From Meconema thalassinum (taxonomy: Eukaryota > Arthropoda > Insecta > Orthoptera > Tettigoniidae), in assembly GCA_946902985.2 (NCBI GenBank), contig OX336391.1:149867545-149931544 (forward strand): 64,000 nt of DNA, in the 5' to 3' direction. Positions 12,554-23,502 of this stretch are shown here, in pieces. Position 1 is the stretch's first letter, and each line of letters begins with the position of its first letter. The notes under the pieces were generated by a model. It searched no databases. It had not been told where the DNA came from and was given only the letters and a program-made list of their open reading frames with translations. A program made the translations under genes and the position numbers.

Positions 12554-12887
12554 CAAGCCTCCGTGGCTTCGGTGGCAGCACGCCGGCCTCTCACTGCTAG
12601 GTCCGTGGATCAAATCCCGGTCTCTCCATGTGAGATTTGTGTTGGACGAAACAGAGGCAGGCAGTTTTTTTTCCGGGTACTCTGGTTTTACCTGTCACGA
12701 TTTCATTCCAGCAACTCTCTCCACTATCATTTCATTTCATCTGTCATTCATTTAATCATTGCTCCAGGGGAGTGTGACAGGCTTCGGCAGCCGGCACAGT
12801 TCATATCCTCGCCGCTAGATGGGGTCTTCATTCATTCCATTCCCTGACCCGGTCGGTCGAATGGAAGCAGGCTGTGGATTTTCATTT
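12554..12887 (+). mobile_element. tRNA-derived SINE (family B), copy 1
   Basis: The head CCTCCGTGGCTTCGGTGGCA (A-box side) and GGATCAAATCC (B box) mark a tRNA-derived promoter. The body ends with AAGCAGGCTGTGGATTTTCA. It is flanked by the perfect 12-bp direct repeat TCATGAGTGGAG at 12542-12553 and 12888-12899, a target-site duplication. Other copies are at 28925-29260 (reverse) and 33898-34227. Open frames in it are spurious. Confidence 0.92.
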
Positions 12888-13084
12888 TCATGAGTGGAGT
12901 ATGACCCCCCCTCCCCTAAAGGTGAGGAAGAGTTAATGCTGTGAGTTCTCATTTGCCACCTACTGTATTCTACAAGAAATAAGTTAGTACTGTGATGAAA
13001 CTCTACGTACATCGCTCAGTATTGGGACCAACTTTGATATACAAGTTGTCCGGGTTAAAGGTAGGAATAATATAAAATTTCATA

Positions 13085-13235
13085 ACTTGAGAAATAATGG
13101 AGATATTTATTGGCATACTGAAGGATTTTTAACGCTCTTAAAAAATCCGACGACTTCGGCCGTGTTTGAACCCGCTATCTTGGTCACAGCAGTTCAGAAT
13201 CTACCAACTACGCCACTGAAGCCGCTTTTATTTAA
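13085..13235 (-). repeat. tRNA-like SINE head fragment (family C)
   Basis: On the minus strand, GGCTTCAGTGGCGTAG is followed by GGGTTCAAACACGGCC, giving A- and B-box-like spacing. A closely related fragment is at 42645-42775, also reverse, with the same neighbouring GGCATACTGA and GCTCTTA blocks. Too decayed for a functional tRNA. Confidence 0.55.
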
Positions 13236-13430
13236 ATTACAGACCTCGTATATTTAAGTGTCTTATCATCCCTGCATAGTGGAGAAAGAACACCCTTTCA
13301 TTATAAAATCCTGCACCTACTTTGACAGTTTCGTTAATTCCCACTTATTGGTGTTTGGTGTATCACTGAATATTAGTAGGAATGGGCATGAAAATGACCA
13401 TATTTGCCCTGTTACTTTTTGACAAAGTTT
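13236..13430. other. Unassigned spacer
   Basis: Nothing recognised between the SINE head fragment and the foldback element. Confidence 0.5.
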
Positions 13431-14156
13431 AATATAAGAAGAAGATTAAAACCTTAAGTCAATATATGGAGTACTTTTAATAATGTGTTGGTTTCGGTCA
13501 CATTGCGACCTTCCTCAGCGCAAATTAAATAAGAAAAGGTACAAGAACTTTCATTTAACAAATTTACCACAACAGAAGTTGTTATAAAAAATAATTCTAA
13601 AAATATTAATCTTCTTAAAGTTAAAAACAACACATTAAAATTTTTAGGAATCAGATTTGTTACCAACATATATTAAATAAGAAATATGTAAGTCTTGATA
13701 CAAAACCAGCTTGAAGTGGGAGTAATCCAAGGTATGGTCTTATTACTTATTTCCAACGATTATATTCCATAGTTACTTAATTATTACGCAAATTCATACC
13801 CTTCTATTAACTCAATCCTAACCCAACAAATTCCACATAACATACAGTATTATATCCACATCTCTCCTACTTCAAGCTGGTTTTGTATCAAGACTTACAT
13901 CTTTCTTATTTAATATATTTTTGTAACAGATCTGGTTCTTTAAAATTTTAATGTGTTGTTTTTAACTTTTAAACGATTAATATTTTTAGAATTATTTTTG
14001 ATAACAACTTCTGTTGTGGTAAATTTGTTAAATGTAAATTCTTGCATCTTTTCTTATTATAATTCGCGCTGAAGATGGTCGCAATGTGACCGAAACCGGT
14101 ACGACATTAAAAGTACTTCATATATTGACTTAAGGTTTTAATGTTCTTATTATATT
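13431..14156. mobile_element. Foldback element with ~290-bp inverted arms
   Basis: The left arm (13431-13722) and right arm (13867-14156) are imperfect reverse complements. Both include the blocks ATTAAAACCTTAAGTCAATA, GGTTTCGGTCACATTGCGAC and GATACAAAACCAGCTTGAAG, leaving a ~145-bp spacer. There is no transposase, and no clear target duplication was found. Each arm contains a CTGANGA-hairpin-GAAA motif (see findings). Possible origins are a non-autonomous foldback transposon or an inverted pair of Penelope-like ends. Confidence 0.8.
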
Positions 14157-14159
14157 ATT

Positions 14160-15345
14160 ACTAAATATTAGGAAATATTGTCAGAGAAGACGATCACGTT
14201 CCGTAGGATTGCTTCAACCACAGATTAATCAAAAGAAAATAATTCTTTGTTATTTTGGATGATAGTACCAAGGCGACATTTAATTGAATTCTAAACAGGA
14301 GACGTAGACACATGGAACCAATTTTGTGTGGACAAATCCCATCTGGAAACCGTTCTCAGATCTCTATTTCAAGGAGAAGCCTTGCGTCAGGCAAATAAAT
14401 CCATTTGAGCTCCAGTCCTTGGCAATCAGTTCCGAGCTCCACTGAAAGTTCTTTGAGAGAATTGATTTTCATTGCATATAGCAACCAAGAGTGATTCTAA
14501 AAAGGACTACTGTATAAGCTCAATGAAGAGATTCTATGATTAATTTTTACAAAGTGATAGAACGTGCTATAATACTGATGCGGAAGCAAGCGCACACTAT
14601 TAAAAATAAAATTACGAGCCTTACAGTAGTCGCATATGATGTGTAACATCTGACATAGAAGAAACCTCACGTGAAATTGTTGATACACCGGTATTTTATA
14701 GTATTATTGGCACAAATATTAATCTATTGTAAAAGGGAGTGTTTTACAGACATTGTAGTTTATAATACGGAACTCATTTTATTAGATGATTTATAGCTTC
14801 CACCAGCACTAACCTAAATAAAGAATACGATATGGATCAACTAGATTAATAGACGCGACACCGCTCACAACCTTAAATTCCTTATAAACAGGTCCTCTTG
14901 ATTCACAGACCAACACGTAATTTCATATGGATTCTGTTAAAATGAGTCATATTGATATGATAAATATCGTTTAAAATGATAATCTGGAGCAAAAATATCT
15001 ACCCCGCCCAGGATTCAAACCCACGATCTCTAGATTCACAGTAATACGCAATAACCCCACGGCTATTTCGACTACTCAAATATTGTGCACAAGATGGTGA
15101 CTTATTTCCACGTTCCAATAATACTGCATTACGGAATTAAGTTCCATTTATATTTTGCTTGTTTCGATAATGTTCCTGAGTGACATTGAGTTTAAAATGC
15201 CTTATGCCAATGCAATGCCGACTACTTACAATGTTTGATATTAAGGCATTTTGCCATTTAAATACTGATACAAAGGCTTCGAACATGTACCATGTCATTT
15301 GTTTAAACCACTTGACACCAGAGTTCGCATGAGCGTTTTCCGTTC
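14160..15345. other. Unassigned AT-rich sequence
   Basis: No gene is supported. The only structured segment is a tRNA-like stretch on the minus strand at about 14995-15070 (GTGGGGTTATTGCG, then GGGTTTGAATCC), probably an old SINE head. Confidence 0.5.
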
Positions 15346-15419
15346 AGTATGTCATATACATTCCACATGGCCGAGGGTGTGTCATGGTATCAATTTTCGA
15401 CACCGCGCGCTGATTGTTT

Positions 15420-15650
15420 CTCTTACCAGTGCCAGTTAGATCGATCGATCGAGTTGGCAGTGCGTCTTATACTTCCGTTCGATCCACCACTGCCAGCTAG
15501 GGCACACTTCCATTCGATCGATCGAGCGGGCAGTGCATACTTCCGTTGTCCACCACTGCCAGCTAGTACACTTCCGTTTGATCGATCGAGCGGGCAGTGC
15601 ATACTTCCGTTTGATCCACCACTGCCAGCTCGATCGTTCCGATCCACTTC
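15420..15650 (+). repeat. 66-bp GATC-rich minisatellite
   Basis: The block CCACCACTGCCAGCT recurs at 15484, 15550 and 15616 (period 66 bp), alternating with CGATCGATCGAGCGGGCAGT. The two blocks share CACTGCC/GGCAGTG in inverse orientation, so each unit can form hairpins. Open frames on both strands (15349-15915, 15423-15659, 15436-15714) arise from this array and are not taken as genes. Confidence 0.8.
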
Positions 15651-15774
15651 CGTCCCCAATTTTAAAAATCACTCCCACAAAACTATCCAGCAACCGAGCA
15701 GAATGATGATACACATAAAAAATAATATCGGAATGTCATATTTCCATTTTTTTAAACCTTTTTCTCAGAAGCTG

Positions 15775-16070
15775 TTGACAGATAGTTGGTTGGTTCCTCA
15801 GTTTAAGGACTGCGGCAACGCGGTCATGCAGCCCCGGGTACCTTGGGTGTGTGGTAGAATCTGTCTGATAACCGGTGTTAATTGTGATGTATGTATTAGT
15901 GTGTGTTGTCTGTAATCCAAGTAAGGACTGCAGACGATCAATTTCAAGTACATAGTTCCTACGTTTTCTACCAAATGCTACCGTCAACGACACCTAGCTG
16001 CGAACGAGGCTACTAGATGTCATCTCAACCCGCACCTGATGACGAACGTTGGAACCAATAGAGCGTTAAT
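15775..16070 (+). repeat. SINE-like interspersed repeat family E, copy 1
   Basis: The blocks GTTGGTTCCTCAG, GACAACGCGGTCATG-like, AGGACTGCAGACG, CTACCGTCAACGACACCTAG and GAACGTTGGAAC recur in the same order at 42365-42650, proving a dispersed family. A and B boxes are not convincing. Fragments lie at 1775-1870, 31985-32090 and 50050-50165. Confidence 0.65.
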
Positions 16071-16074
16071 GTTA

Positions 16075-16265
16075 ATTTAAATGTTTCAATTTCGGTTGGC
16101 CGCCATGTTCGTTTTATAGTTAACAGATTTTTGAAATTCACATACAGAACAATCTTCATGTAACAGTACATGATCCTAAGGCCTACATATATAAAAATCC
16201 AACATGGCGACCATCCGAAATATTTAGACGGTTCTCAATATCTACGCACCCATTTCATGAATGTC
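16075..16265 (+). repeat. Fragment of Helentron internal repeat
   Basis: GGCCGCCATGTTCGTTTT, then TAAAAATCCAACATGGCGAC and AAATATTTAGACGGTTCTC match the internal repeats of the elements at 40753-42270 and 52508-54026. No termini are present, so it is a truncated relic. Confidence 0.65.
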
Positions 16266-16389
16266 AGCAAATTAATTTCGTTGAACTAGGAAGAGCGAGA
16301 AATAGTTCAACTTCGTCAGATGTACTGGACAGCTTTACTTTATAATCGTATTTGGTAGAATTTCGATGAAGGATATGCGAGTTACATGC

Positions 16390-17200
16390 CGTTAAATGTG
16401 GAACTTATACTCACAAGTAGAATTATATTGGTAACATTGGAATTAATTGGATTAATGAGCTGCACCTGTGAGCAGGATGTGGATAAGAGAATTGGTGCAG
16501 CCCATGCAGCATATGGACGATTAGCGCACCGGGTCTTCATGAGTACAAACTTATGGTGTACAAAGCAGTAGTTATTTCTACATTGTTGTATGGCTGTGAA
16601 ACTTGGACCCTTTACCGACGATATCTTAGGAAGCTTGAGCGCTTCCACCTACACAAACTTCGATCAATCCTGAGGATTAAATGGGAAGACCGCATTACCA
16701 ATATTGCTGTTCTGGAAAAGGCTCAAATCAACAGCATAGAATCATCCATAATAGGTCACCAATTTGGATTGATTTGTCATGTCCATCGGATGGATGATGT
16801 GAGATTACCTTGTCAAATGCTATATGGTGAGTTATGCTATGGCACCAGGCCTCAAGGTGGTCCTAAGAGGCGCTACAAGAACCAATTTAAGCAGACCCTG
16901 AAATTGACAGGTCTTGATTCACAAACCTGGGACATGCTGGCTGAAGACCGCTCAACGTGGCGCCGTATCATCTCGGATACTGTAAAGACGTTTGAAAGGG
17001 ATCGACGCACACATGAAGAGGCCAAACGCCAAGCTAGGAAACTTCGAGCAGTTCAACCACGTCCTCCTCCACCAATACTGTGTGACTTTGGTGGACGCTT
17101 GTTCCATGCCAGGATTGGACTCTTTAGTCACCGTAAACACATCCACAAGGAAGGAAGATGATTTATACTCGGATTCGAGTTAAAACCGATGATGATGATG
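16390..17200 (+). pseudogene. LINE reverse transcriptase C-terminal fragment
   Basis: Frame 16386-16571 carries RIGAAHAAYGRLAHRVF. After a frame change, 16553-17161 carries LLYGCETWTLYRR, LRSILRIKWEDRITN, RPQGGPKRRYKNQFK and a terminal cysteine-poor FGGRLFHARIGLFSHRKH segment. This order is typical of the region downstream of the RT palm in many animal LINEs, ending in what is normally a C2H2-like motif (here the cysteines are lost). A GATGATGATGAATGA tail follows at about 17188-17203. It is 5'-truncated, with at least one frameshift. Confidence 0.8.
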
Positions 17201-17203
17201 AAT

Positions 17204-17534
17204 GATTTATTTAAAATACACTTGCACTATTTTGGTCTAATAGTGAGCCAAGTTTGAAATTGTTTTCACTCATAGACTCTGAAATATCGAGTTTAGAATT
17301 ATATTGCCTGTAGGAAATTGGTAACCCTGATGACTCTAAAATATATATACAATAATATCTTCTATTAACAGTTTTTTTAATCTGCATATATTTGTAAAAT
17401 ATGGCTGTAATTCTGTTAATAATATGGGAGTTAGATTGAGTTGAACTTGGGCTTATAGAAGCACGTAGAATTATGCTGACAACACCAGAATATAAGATTT
17501 TCTCAAAACACATCTGTACTACTATGGACGAATA
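17204..17534. other. AT-rich flank of LTR element
   Basis: Nothing recognised. It ends with AATAGTAC, of which GTAC (17535-17538) is the target duplication of the adjacent retrotransposon. Confidence 0.5.
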
Positions 17535-17538
17535 GTAC

Positions 17539-20500
17539 TCTGCCCAACTCTAGGAATGGGTATTCCAAGATTCAGACACCTAGATATCAAGGGAAAGGCT
17601 GTAGCCGCTTTTGAAAGTTCAGATATTTGAATATCGCGCTACATTGCTTCTCGAAGCATTTGGAAATAATTTACCGATACTTGGATGTCAAGTGACGTAG
17701 CGAGTAATAGCAGAGGTGGAGGCTATTTATTGATTAAATAGTTAACCATGGAGTAGAGACTTGAGACTGGGATCAGATTACTGGCACGGCCAAATAAAAG
17801 AGAATGCAATTAGTATCAAGTAAATCGGACCAGGGATTCAAGAGATATGAGGATTTCTAGATATCAGATGATGACGCGTGACCCTGACGGTTTTGAATAA
17901 AAGCCAGCTGGCCGAAGCAACTTCAGCTCATTCTAACACAAGCAGTTGCCTAGCAAGTTGCTACGACGCTGAGCCAAGGCACATGGTTGCCGGATCTACG
18001 CAGAAGTTCTTTTCAAAGTCGTGATAGTCACTAAAAGTGCTGCGCTACGAGTTGGAACTTAGTAAGTTTACGGCGAGGAGAATCACTGAGGTGATTGATT
18101 TTTCTACAGACATTGGTGGAAATATTTATATTTCTACAAGGACATATGCTAGACTTTGTCTAGAATTTAGTACTTTGTCACAGTCTAGTAAAAACTTAAT
18201 ACTTGGATGTTTAAATCCATTTCAGTCAGTTTTCATTTTTTGTAACTAGTTAACCACTTCGATCTGTCAGTACACTGAAGACTAGTCTATAACGGTGGCG
18301 TTCATTAGTCTACGCAAGGGAAACTACAAGTTGCCTAGCGCATGGTAGATGGTGATATAATAAACCATGCCCAGGGAACGATCTTCAGAACAGCCGTTAA
18401 TTGCTTAGACTGTCAGTGTTTTTCTTGTACTGATAAGATTACCGTGAGTTATGTTACAACTGACATATCTAAGAAGAGATCACTTAGATCTGACCCTATT
18501 TAAACAAACTGTTATGGCTTTGACAGAAGCCCATGTTAAAATGGAACAACAGTTAATTCAAACGTCAAAAGATACTACCACTATGTCTGACTAGACGAAT
18601 TGTGGGTATATGATGGCGGCCGATACAAGGATTATACGTGCTTGTCCGATAGGGCATGTCTATGGATAAATCTGGTACAGACCAGGTTTACTACGCTTCA
18701 AGACCATCAAGAAATGTAAGCCACATTTGAATTATATTATGCCTAGCTAATTGGAACAAACTATTTTTTCTGCAGATGACCAACACATTTTATTTTTCGT
18801 CGTATTTAAAGCTTGCAATGATTTACGCAAGACTTATTAGAGTTATTCTGAGCATTTTCAGCACTCAGAACAGTTTAGGATCGATGACCGAGCATTTCGA
18901 AGATTTATTTGAATTTTTCATATTTTAAGGAAACCACGGAAAACAACCGATGTAACTGTAAAAGTTAAATTTATTTTTGTTAAGGAATGGATATTTTTTC
19001 CATATTCGAAGGTTCGAACATGTGGATTCTCACATAATAAGATGATAATTAAACATATTTGAAATAATATAATTAATAATAATAATAATAATCCACTAAT
19101 AATAATAATAATAATAATTTTCATAATTTTTCTAAATAATTCATGGATATTATATTTTCTAATAATCATATGTATTGAGAAAGAGCCTATGAAGTAGTTT
19201 AATCATTTCTAGTCTGGAACAGGAGATTTTCCGAAGGAGAGTGGTTAGCGCAAGCCCGCATTCAACCAACACGTCAGTTCTGGTTGAACAGTTGATATTT
19301 GCATTGAGCAAAGTATATTTTTCAGATAACACGGAGAGGCATGAAACGGGAAGCAAATGATATTTGTATCAAATAGGATATGTTTGTATTTATATAAAAT
19401 CATGACGTAAATACACTCGAAAGTGAAATAAAGATTTTCATAAGTATGGTAAATTCACGGGTTGAACTGAATGGTAAAATAAAATAAACTTGTAAGTTTA
19501 TTAATCTTCCAGTGTTGATAACAAGCAGAGGCTTGATTTATTGTATAAATTTTGGGAAGAAAATTTATATGTGTGGAGTAGTTGAAATGCCATTCCCAGG
19601 TGCGCATGTTTAAGTCGCAGGAATGAGGAGGTTTTTTCGAGCATCAATCAAATAGCAGGTTCGATGGCTCAGATTTATAGTAGGAGTATTGGAACTACAC
19701 ATTTCGTCGGATGAATGACCCGAAGGTTATTTCTTGAAACCATCAGTTCTTATTTCAACCTTGTTTACGAATTCCATTTAGACTTTGATTTTGCTAGAAC
19801 CCGGATTTGTCATGATAGTAGTTTATTCTTCTTCAGAGGAAGACCTTTGCCGTTGTTGTTGTAATATTGTGTTCTTACACAAATAATAGAATGGGCCACT
19901 GCCAATTAAAAATAATTCTTTAACCACGAGTAATTTGAAGGATATTTTCAATCCTAGTGCCATGAACTAAATGAATTCATTATAAAACTACATTCTAATT
20001 TCCGCATTCTGTCGACGAATTGCAAGTTGTGAAAGTTGCTAAAAATGGCCATGAATATAAATATTTTTTATAATAATGATTCCAAGTGGATAATTGAATA
20101 ATTGAATGGTTCAACCATTTATTGATCAAGTTGATGATTCAGAAATCATGTATTTTGTTAGGAACTTGAAGTTCATAATCGAGTCACTTCTCGAAATGTT
20201 TAATGTCAGAAGAACAATTAATTGTTGTTGTGCTTCGCTGCTATGCTCAAGGTCAAATACTTTTCAGATGTTATTAATATATGTAAATAATTTGTGTTGC
20301 TTCGATGATAATATTTTTCGACGATATATTTTTGAAACTGGAAAAATAAGTGAAAGTTTAAAAATTCTATGAACATTTATTCTACGAGTGTTAATATCAT
20401 GTAAATATTCAAACAGTGATCTACGATATTTCCAGTATAGACAATTGACTTTGAACTGGAATTAAATATTAATAATTTTGGAACACAGTCTACAGGACTA

Positions 20501-20862
20501 TTAATCGGACTTGTGTTTCCAAAAAGATTGTCAAATGTGTTTGGAAAATTTCTGTATATTGTGTGTAAATAAGAGTGTGGATCGCCACACGTGGATGATG
20601 CTGCTTTGAGCATTTTTGCAGTCAGATTTTAACTTCAAAATAAACTGAGATAATTTTACCAGATGTGTCATACCCAATTAAATCTCCTTCTATCCTTATT
20701 GTTGCATTGAACCAAAAATCAGGAAAGCATTTTTTTCATTTGATGTCGTTTTTGCGATTTGCTTTAACCCATCTGGCGCCCCGGGATATTTTGATTCTCG
20801 TGCTGACTGATTATTGGTAAAATGCAAATGTGGTCGTGCGGACTCCGGTCTAAACGGGCACA
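17539..20862 (+). repeat. 5' LTR (3324 bp)
   Basis: Matches 26785-31034 apart from two insertions there and scattered single changes. It is unusually long for a Gypsy LTR, where a few hundred bases are typical. It contains an (AAT)n tract near 19070-19120. It preserves the empty target sites for both insertions in the 3' LTR: CTACCACTATG near 18570 and ATCCACTAATAAT near 19095. The small open frames inside are repeated in the 3' LTR and show no known domain. Confidence 0.95.
17897..17932 (+). promoter_or_regulatory. Candidate LTR promoter (TATA-like plus initiator)
   Basis: AATAAAAG is followed about 28 nt later by CTCATTC, resembling the TCAGT/TCATT initiators of arthropod promoters. It is conserved in the 3' LTR near 27143-27178. 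If correct, U3 is only about 390 bp and most of the LTR is R plus U5. Inference from spacing only. Confidence 0.35.
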
Positions 20863-20886
20863 TAAAATAAGATAGAGAGAGAGAAA

Positions 20887-20904
20887 TGGCTTCGAACGTG
20901 GGGC
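20887..20904 (+). promoter_or_regulatory. Candidate primer-binding site, tRNA-Lys type
   Basis: TGGCTTCGAACGTGGGGC lies 24 nt after the 5' LTR. It matches the usual tRNA-Lys primer site at 15 of 18 positions, differing only within positions 5-8. The position and leading TGG fit a primer site; the spacing is longer than usual. Confidence 0.5.
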
Positions 20905-21375
20905 CCGATTTAGACATGGTCAATCGCATGCCGATTTGAAATTGTGATAATTTTTATAGAAATATTTTGGGAGTTGAGAGATGTCTGGTTTGGATGAATA
21001 AATTAGTAGGAAACCCAATTAGTGGGGAAAATTAAAAATTTAACTTGGTTAATAATTAGAATGGGTTTGATTATTTTTGATAATGGCTTAACCATTAGGG
21101 CGTCAAGTAAATTCAGTAGTAAACGTTCGATGACTGGACATACACATTATTAGAATCCAGGTGGAGGATATTTGAGAACTTGCATATTTTCTTGTGATAT
21201 TGTGGTAAATGTAATTCGTAAAAGTAGAGAATTTTGTTTTTCCATCACGTCGACATTAGGACAAATCTCATTTTATTAGAGTGTTCCAATTAGCTATTCA
21301 TATTTCTTGTTCTAGTTATAAGCTTGTGTTTGCCACTGTTGTATACCCCTAAGTTTTGAATAATAATTTAAAATT

Positions 21376-23502
21376 ATGGAAGAAATGATGAGGATGATGA
21401 GGAGTTTGGAGGAGAGTTCAAAAGAGGCTGGACTGCGTGTAGCAGCCATTATGAAAGAAAATACTGAGGCTTTGGAAAGGAAACTTAAAGAAAATTCTGA
21501 TAAACTTAAAGAAAGTTTAAACGATAAACTTAAAGAAAATTCTGATTCTTTAGAAAATAAACTTAAAGAAAATTTGAATGATAAACTTAGAGAAAATTCT
21601 GATTCTTTAGAAAATAAACTTAAAGAAAGTTTGAATGATAAACTTAAAGAAAATTCTGATTCTTTGGAAAATAAACTTAAAGAAAATTCTGATTCTTTAG
21701 AAAGCAGGTTAAAAGGTAACTTGAAAGAAAATTTAAATAGTAAATTTAATTCAATGGAAAGTAAATTTAAAGAGAATTCTGAAATTTTAAAAATGTCACT
21801 TGAGAGTAAAATGAATAAATTATGCGAAAAAACACATGAGCTCGAAACTTCATTAGCTACTAACGCAAGTTTAATAGACGAAAAATTTCGCGATGCCGAT
21901 CTTCGATCCCAAAGCTTAGCTGATAGGATAGAACATGGTCTTAGGAAAGTTGGTGAAGACATGGTCAACCTGGAAGTCAGAGTGAAGAAGGAGAGTAATG
22001 AGATGGGAATCGTAGTTGTTCAACGTTTAACGGAACAATTCAAAGAACTTGTCATGGGAGAAATAAGAGAAGGTGTGATTAGTGAATTGCAAACTGAAAT
22101 CAAGACCACAGTTGTCAATGAAATTAAAGACACACTCAAGCTGGAGAATCAAGAGGGAATCAAGGAGATTAGGGAATCTTTGTCATCCCATATTGAAGTA
22201 ATTGCCAAAGACATCCAAGCAACTCAGAAGGACATATCAGATATGACAGGGTCATTGAAATGTCATGAGGCTGTTATGAACCAGATATCCATTGATGTTA
22301 AGGACAATTGTAAAGAAACTGAAGCAATTAAGAAAATGGCAGAAGAAAACCAGAAGGAACTTGAGGCTATGAAAAGTCAAATCAAGGATGAGAAACAGTC
22401 TGATCATCTGTTGAAAATGCCAAATGTAAGGGGAAAGGAACAGATACAGATAAATCTAGGAGCAGCTAGAGACACGGATAGTCAAAGACAAGATGAGGTC
22501 AGGACAGTATTTCAATCCAACCACATAACTGTATTTAAGAATATAGAAGATAAGCCTTCTAAATTTTCAGGGCGAGATTCTGTGACACCCGTGGAATATT
22601 TGAGAGAAGCAGGTGATTACCTGAAAGATTCTAAGATCCCTAAAGAAAGACAGATCCGAGTGATAGGGAAGTTTTTGGAAGGTCCTGCACTTCTTTGGTT
22701 TAGAGCTTTTAGATCCACTCTAACCACTTTTGAGGAGTTTTCTCGTGGGCTATTGAAAAAGTTTTGGTCCCCGGAAACCCAACAGCAAGTCAGAGCAGAG
22801 TTATATTCGAAGAGATTCTCGACGTCACAACCTACTCGATACTCTACGTACTTTTCCGGACAGTTGTCTAAACTTCAACATTTAGATCCGCCGATGCCAG
22901 ATAACGAATTGATTACTGCATTGATACGTCAATTTCCAGCAGACGTCCAGAGGACTTTGATCGCTGCTGATATCTATAATATGGAACAATTTGATGAAGT
23001 ATTACAGAAGCTGGATCATACGAACGCTCAATTCTTCCATCAGAAGGGAGGAAAAAATAACAACACTGTGTATGCTGTTATGGCTGATAGTTATTCTCAA
23101 ACACCTCGAGAGATTCGAGAGGAGCGAGAAGAGAAAACGCCGAGGGAAGATCCAAATAAGAGAGGATGGAACCAGTACACTAACAGATACAGTTACAAAC
23201 CATATGCGAGACCGGATGGTGGAAATCGATACAATACTCGATGGAGAAGACCACGAGATAGTCAAGGAAGGTACCAGGAAAGAAGATACTATGGTAGAAA
23301 CAACTACAATAACAGAGGGAATGTGGATACTCGTCAGTCCAACGAAGAGTTTAACAAGGACACAAGGAAAAATTTGGAAGCAAGACACCAAGATAACTTG
23401 CAATTTTTGGAGCAGAGGCCCAATGATCCAGGTCCATCGGGAACACAACAATCCCGGGGGAATGGTAACGAAAAAAAACTTCGAATTCACAGTAGAAGAT
23501 AG
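21376..23502 (+). CDS. gag: Gag polyprotein of Gypsy element (708 aa)
   Basis: Structural protein that would assemble the cytoplasmic retrotransposon particle. Residues about 25-135 are 11/22-residue repeats built on KLKENSDSLEN and NDKLKEN, a strongly predicted coiled coil encoded by a 66-bp tandem DNA repeat. Coiled-coil-like charged sequence continues to about 370. A retrotransposon Gag core (capsid-like) spans about 393-545, with FLEGPALLWFRAF and LIRQFPADVQRTL. The C-terminus (about 595-665) is rich in Arg, Tyr, Asn and Gly (RRYYGRNNYNNRG) instead of carrying a CCHC zinc knuckle, so RNA binding is probably through basic residues. The first ATG follows an open leader. Pol is in the +1 frame and overlaps it. 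The minus-strand open frame over the repeats is a shadow. Confidence 0.93.
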   Translation: MEEMMRMMRSLEESSKEAGLRVAAIMKENTEALERKLKENSDKLKESLNDKLKENSDSLENKLKENLNDKLRENSDSLENKLKESLNDKLKENSDSLENKLKENSDSLESRLKGNLKENLNSKFNSMESKFKENSEILKMSLESKMNKLCEKTHELETSLATNASLIDEKFRDADLRSQSLADRIEHGLRKVGEDMVNLEVRVKKESNEMGIVVVQRLTEQFKELVMGEIREGVISELQTEIKTTVVNEIKDTLKLENQEGIKEIRESLSSHIEVIAKDIQATQKDISDMTGSLKCHEAVMNQISIDVKDNCKETEAIKKMAEENQKELEAMKSQIKDEKQSDHLLKMPNVRGKEQIQINLGAARDTDSQRQDEVRTVFQSNHITVFKNIEDKPSKFSGRDSVTPVEYLREAGDYLKDSKIPKERQIRVIGKFLEGPALLWFRAFRSTLTTFEEFSRGLLKKFWSPETQQQVRAELYSKRFSTSQPTRYSTYFSGQLSKLQHLDPPMPDNELITALIRQFPADVQRTLIAADIYNMEQFDEVLQKLDHTNAQFFHQKGGKNNNTVYAVMADSYSQTPREIREEREEKTPREDPNKRGWNQYTNRYSYKPYARPDGGNRYNTRWRRPRDSQGRYQERRYYGRNNYNNRGNVDTRQSNEEFNKDTRKNLEARHQDNLQFLEQRPNDPGPSGTQQSRGNGNEKKLRIHSRR

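Noticed and set aside
15349..15915. 188-aa open frame over the GATC minisatellite
   Set aside because: Repeats translate in several frames on both strands and the frame runs into a SINE-like repeat.
18037..18249. 70-aa open frame present in both LTRs
   Set aside because: Its repetition is due to LTR identity; no known domain. An LTR-encoded small protein is not excluded but is unsupported.
21312..21968. 218-aa minus-strand open frame, serine/leucine rich
   Set aside because: Antisense shadow of the Gag coiled-coil repeats.
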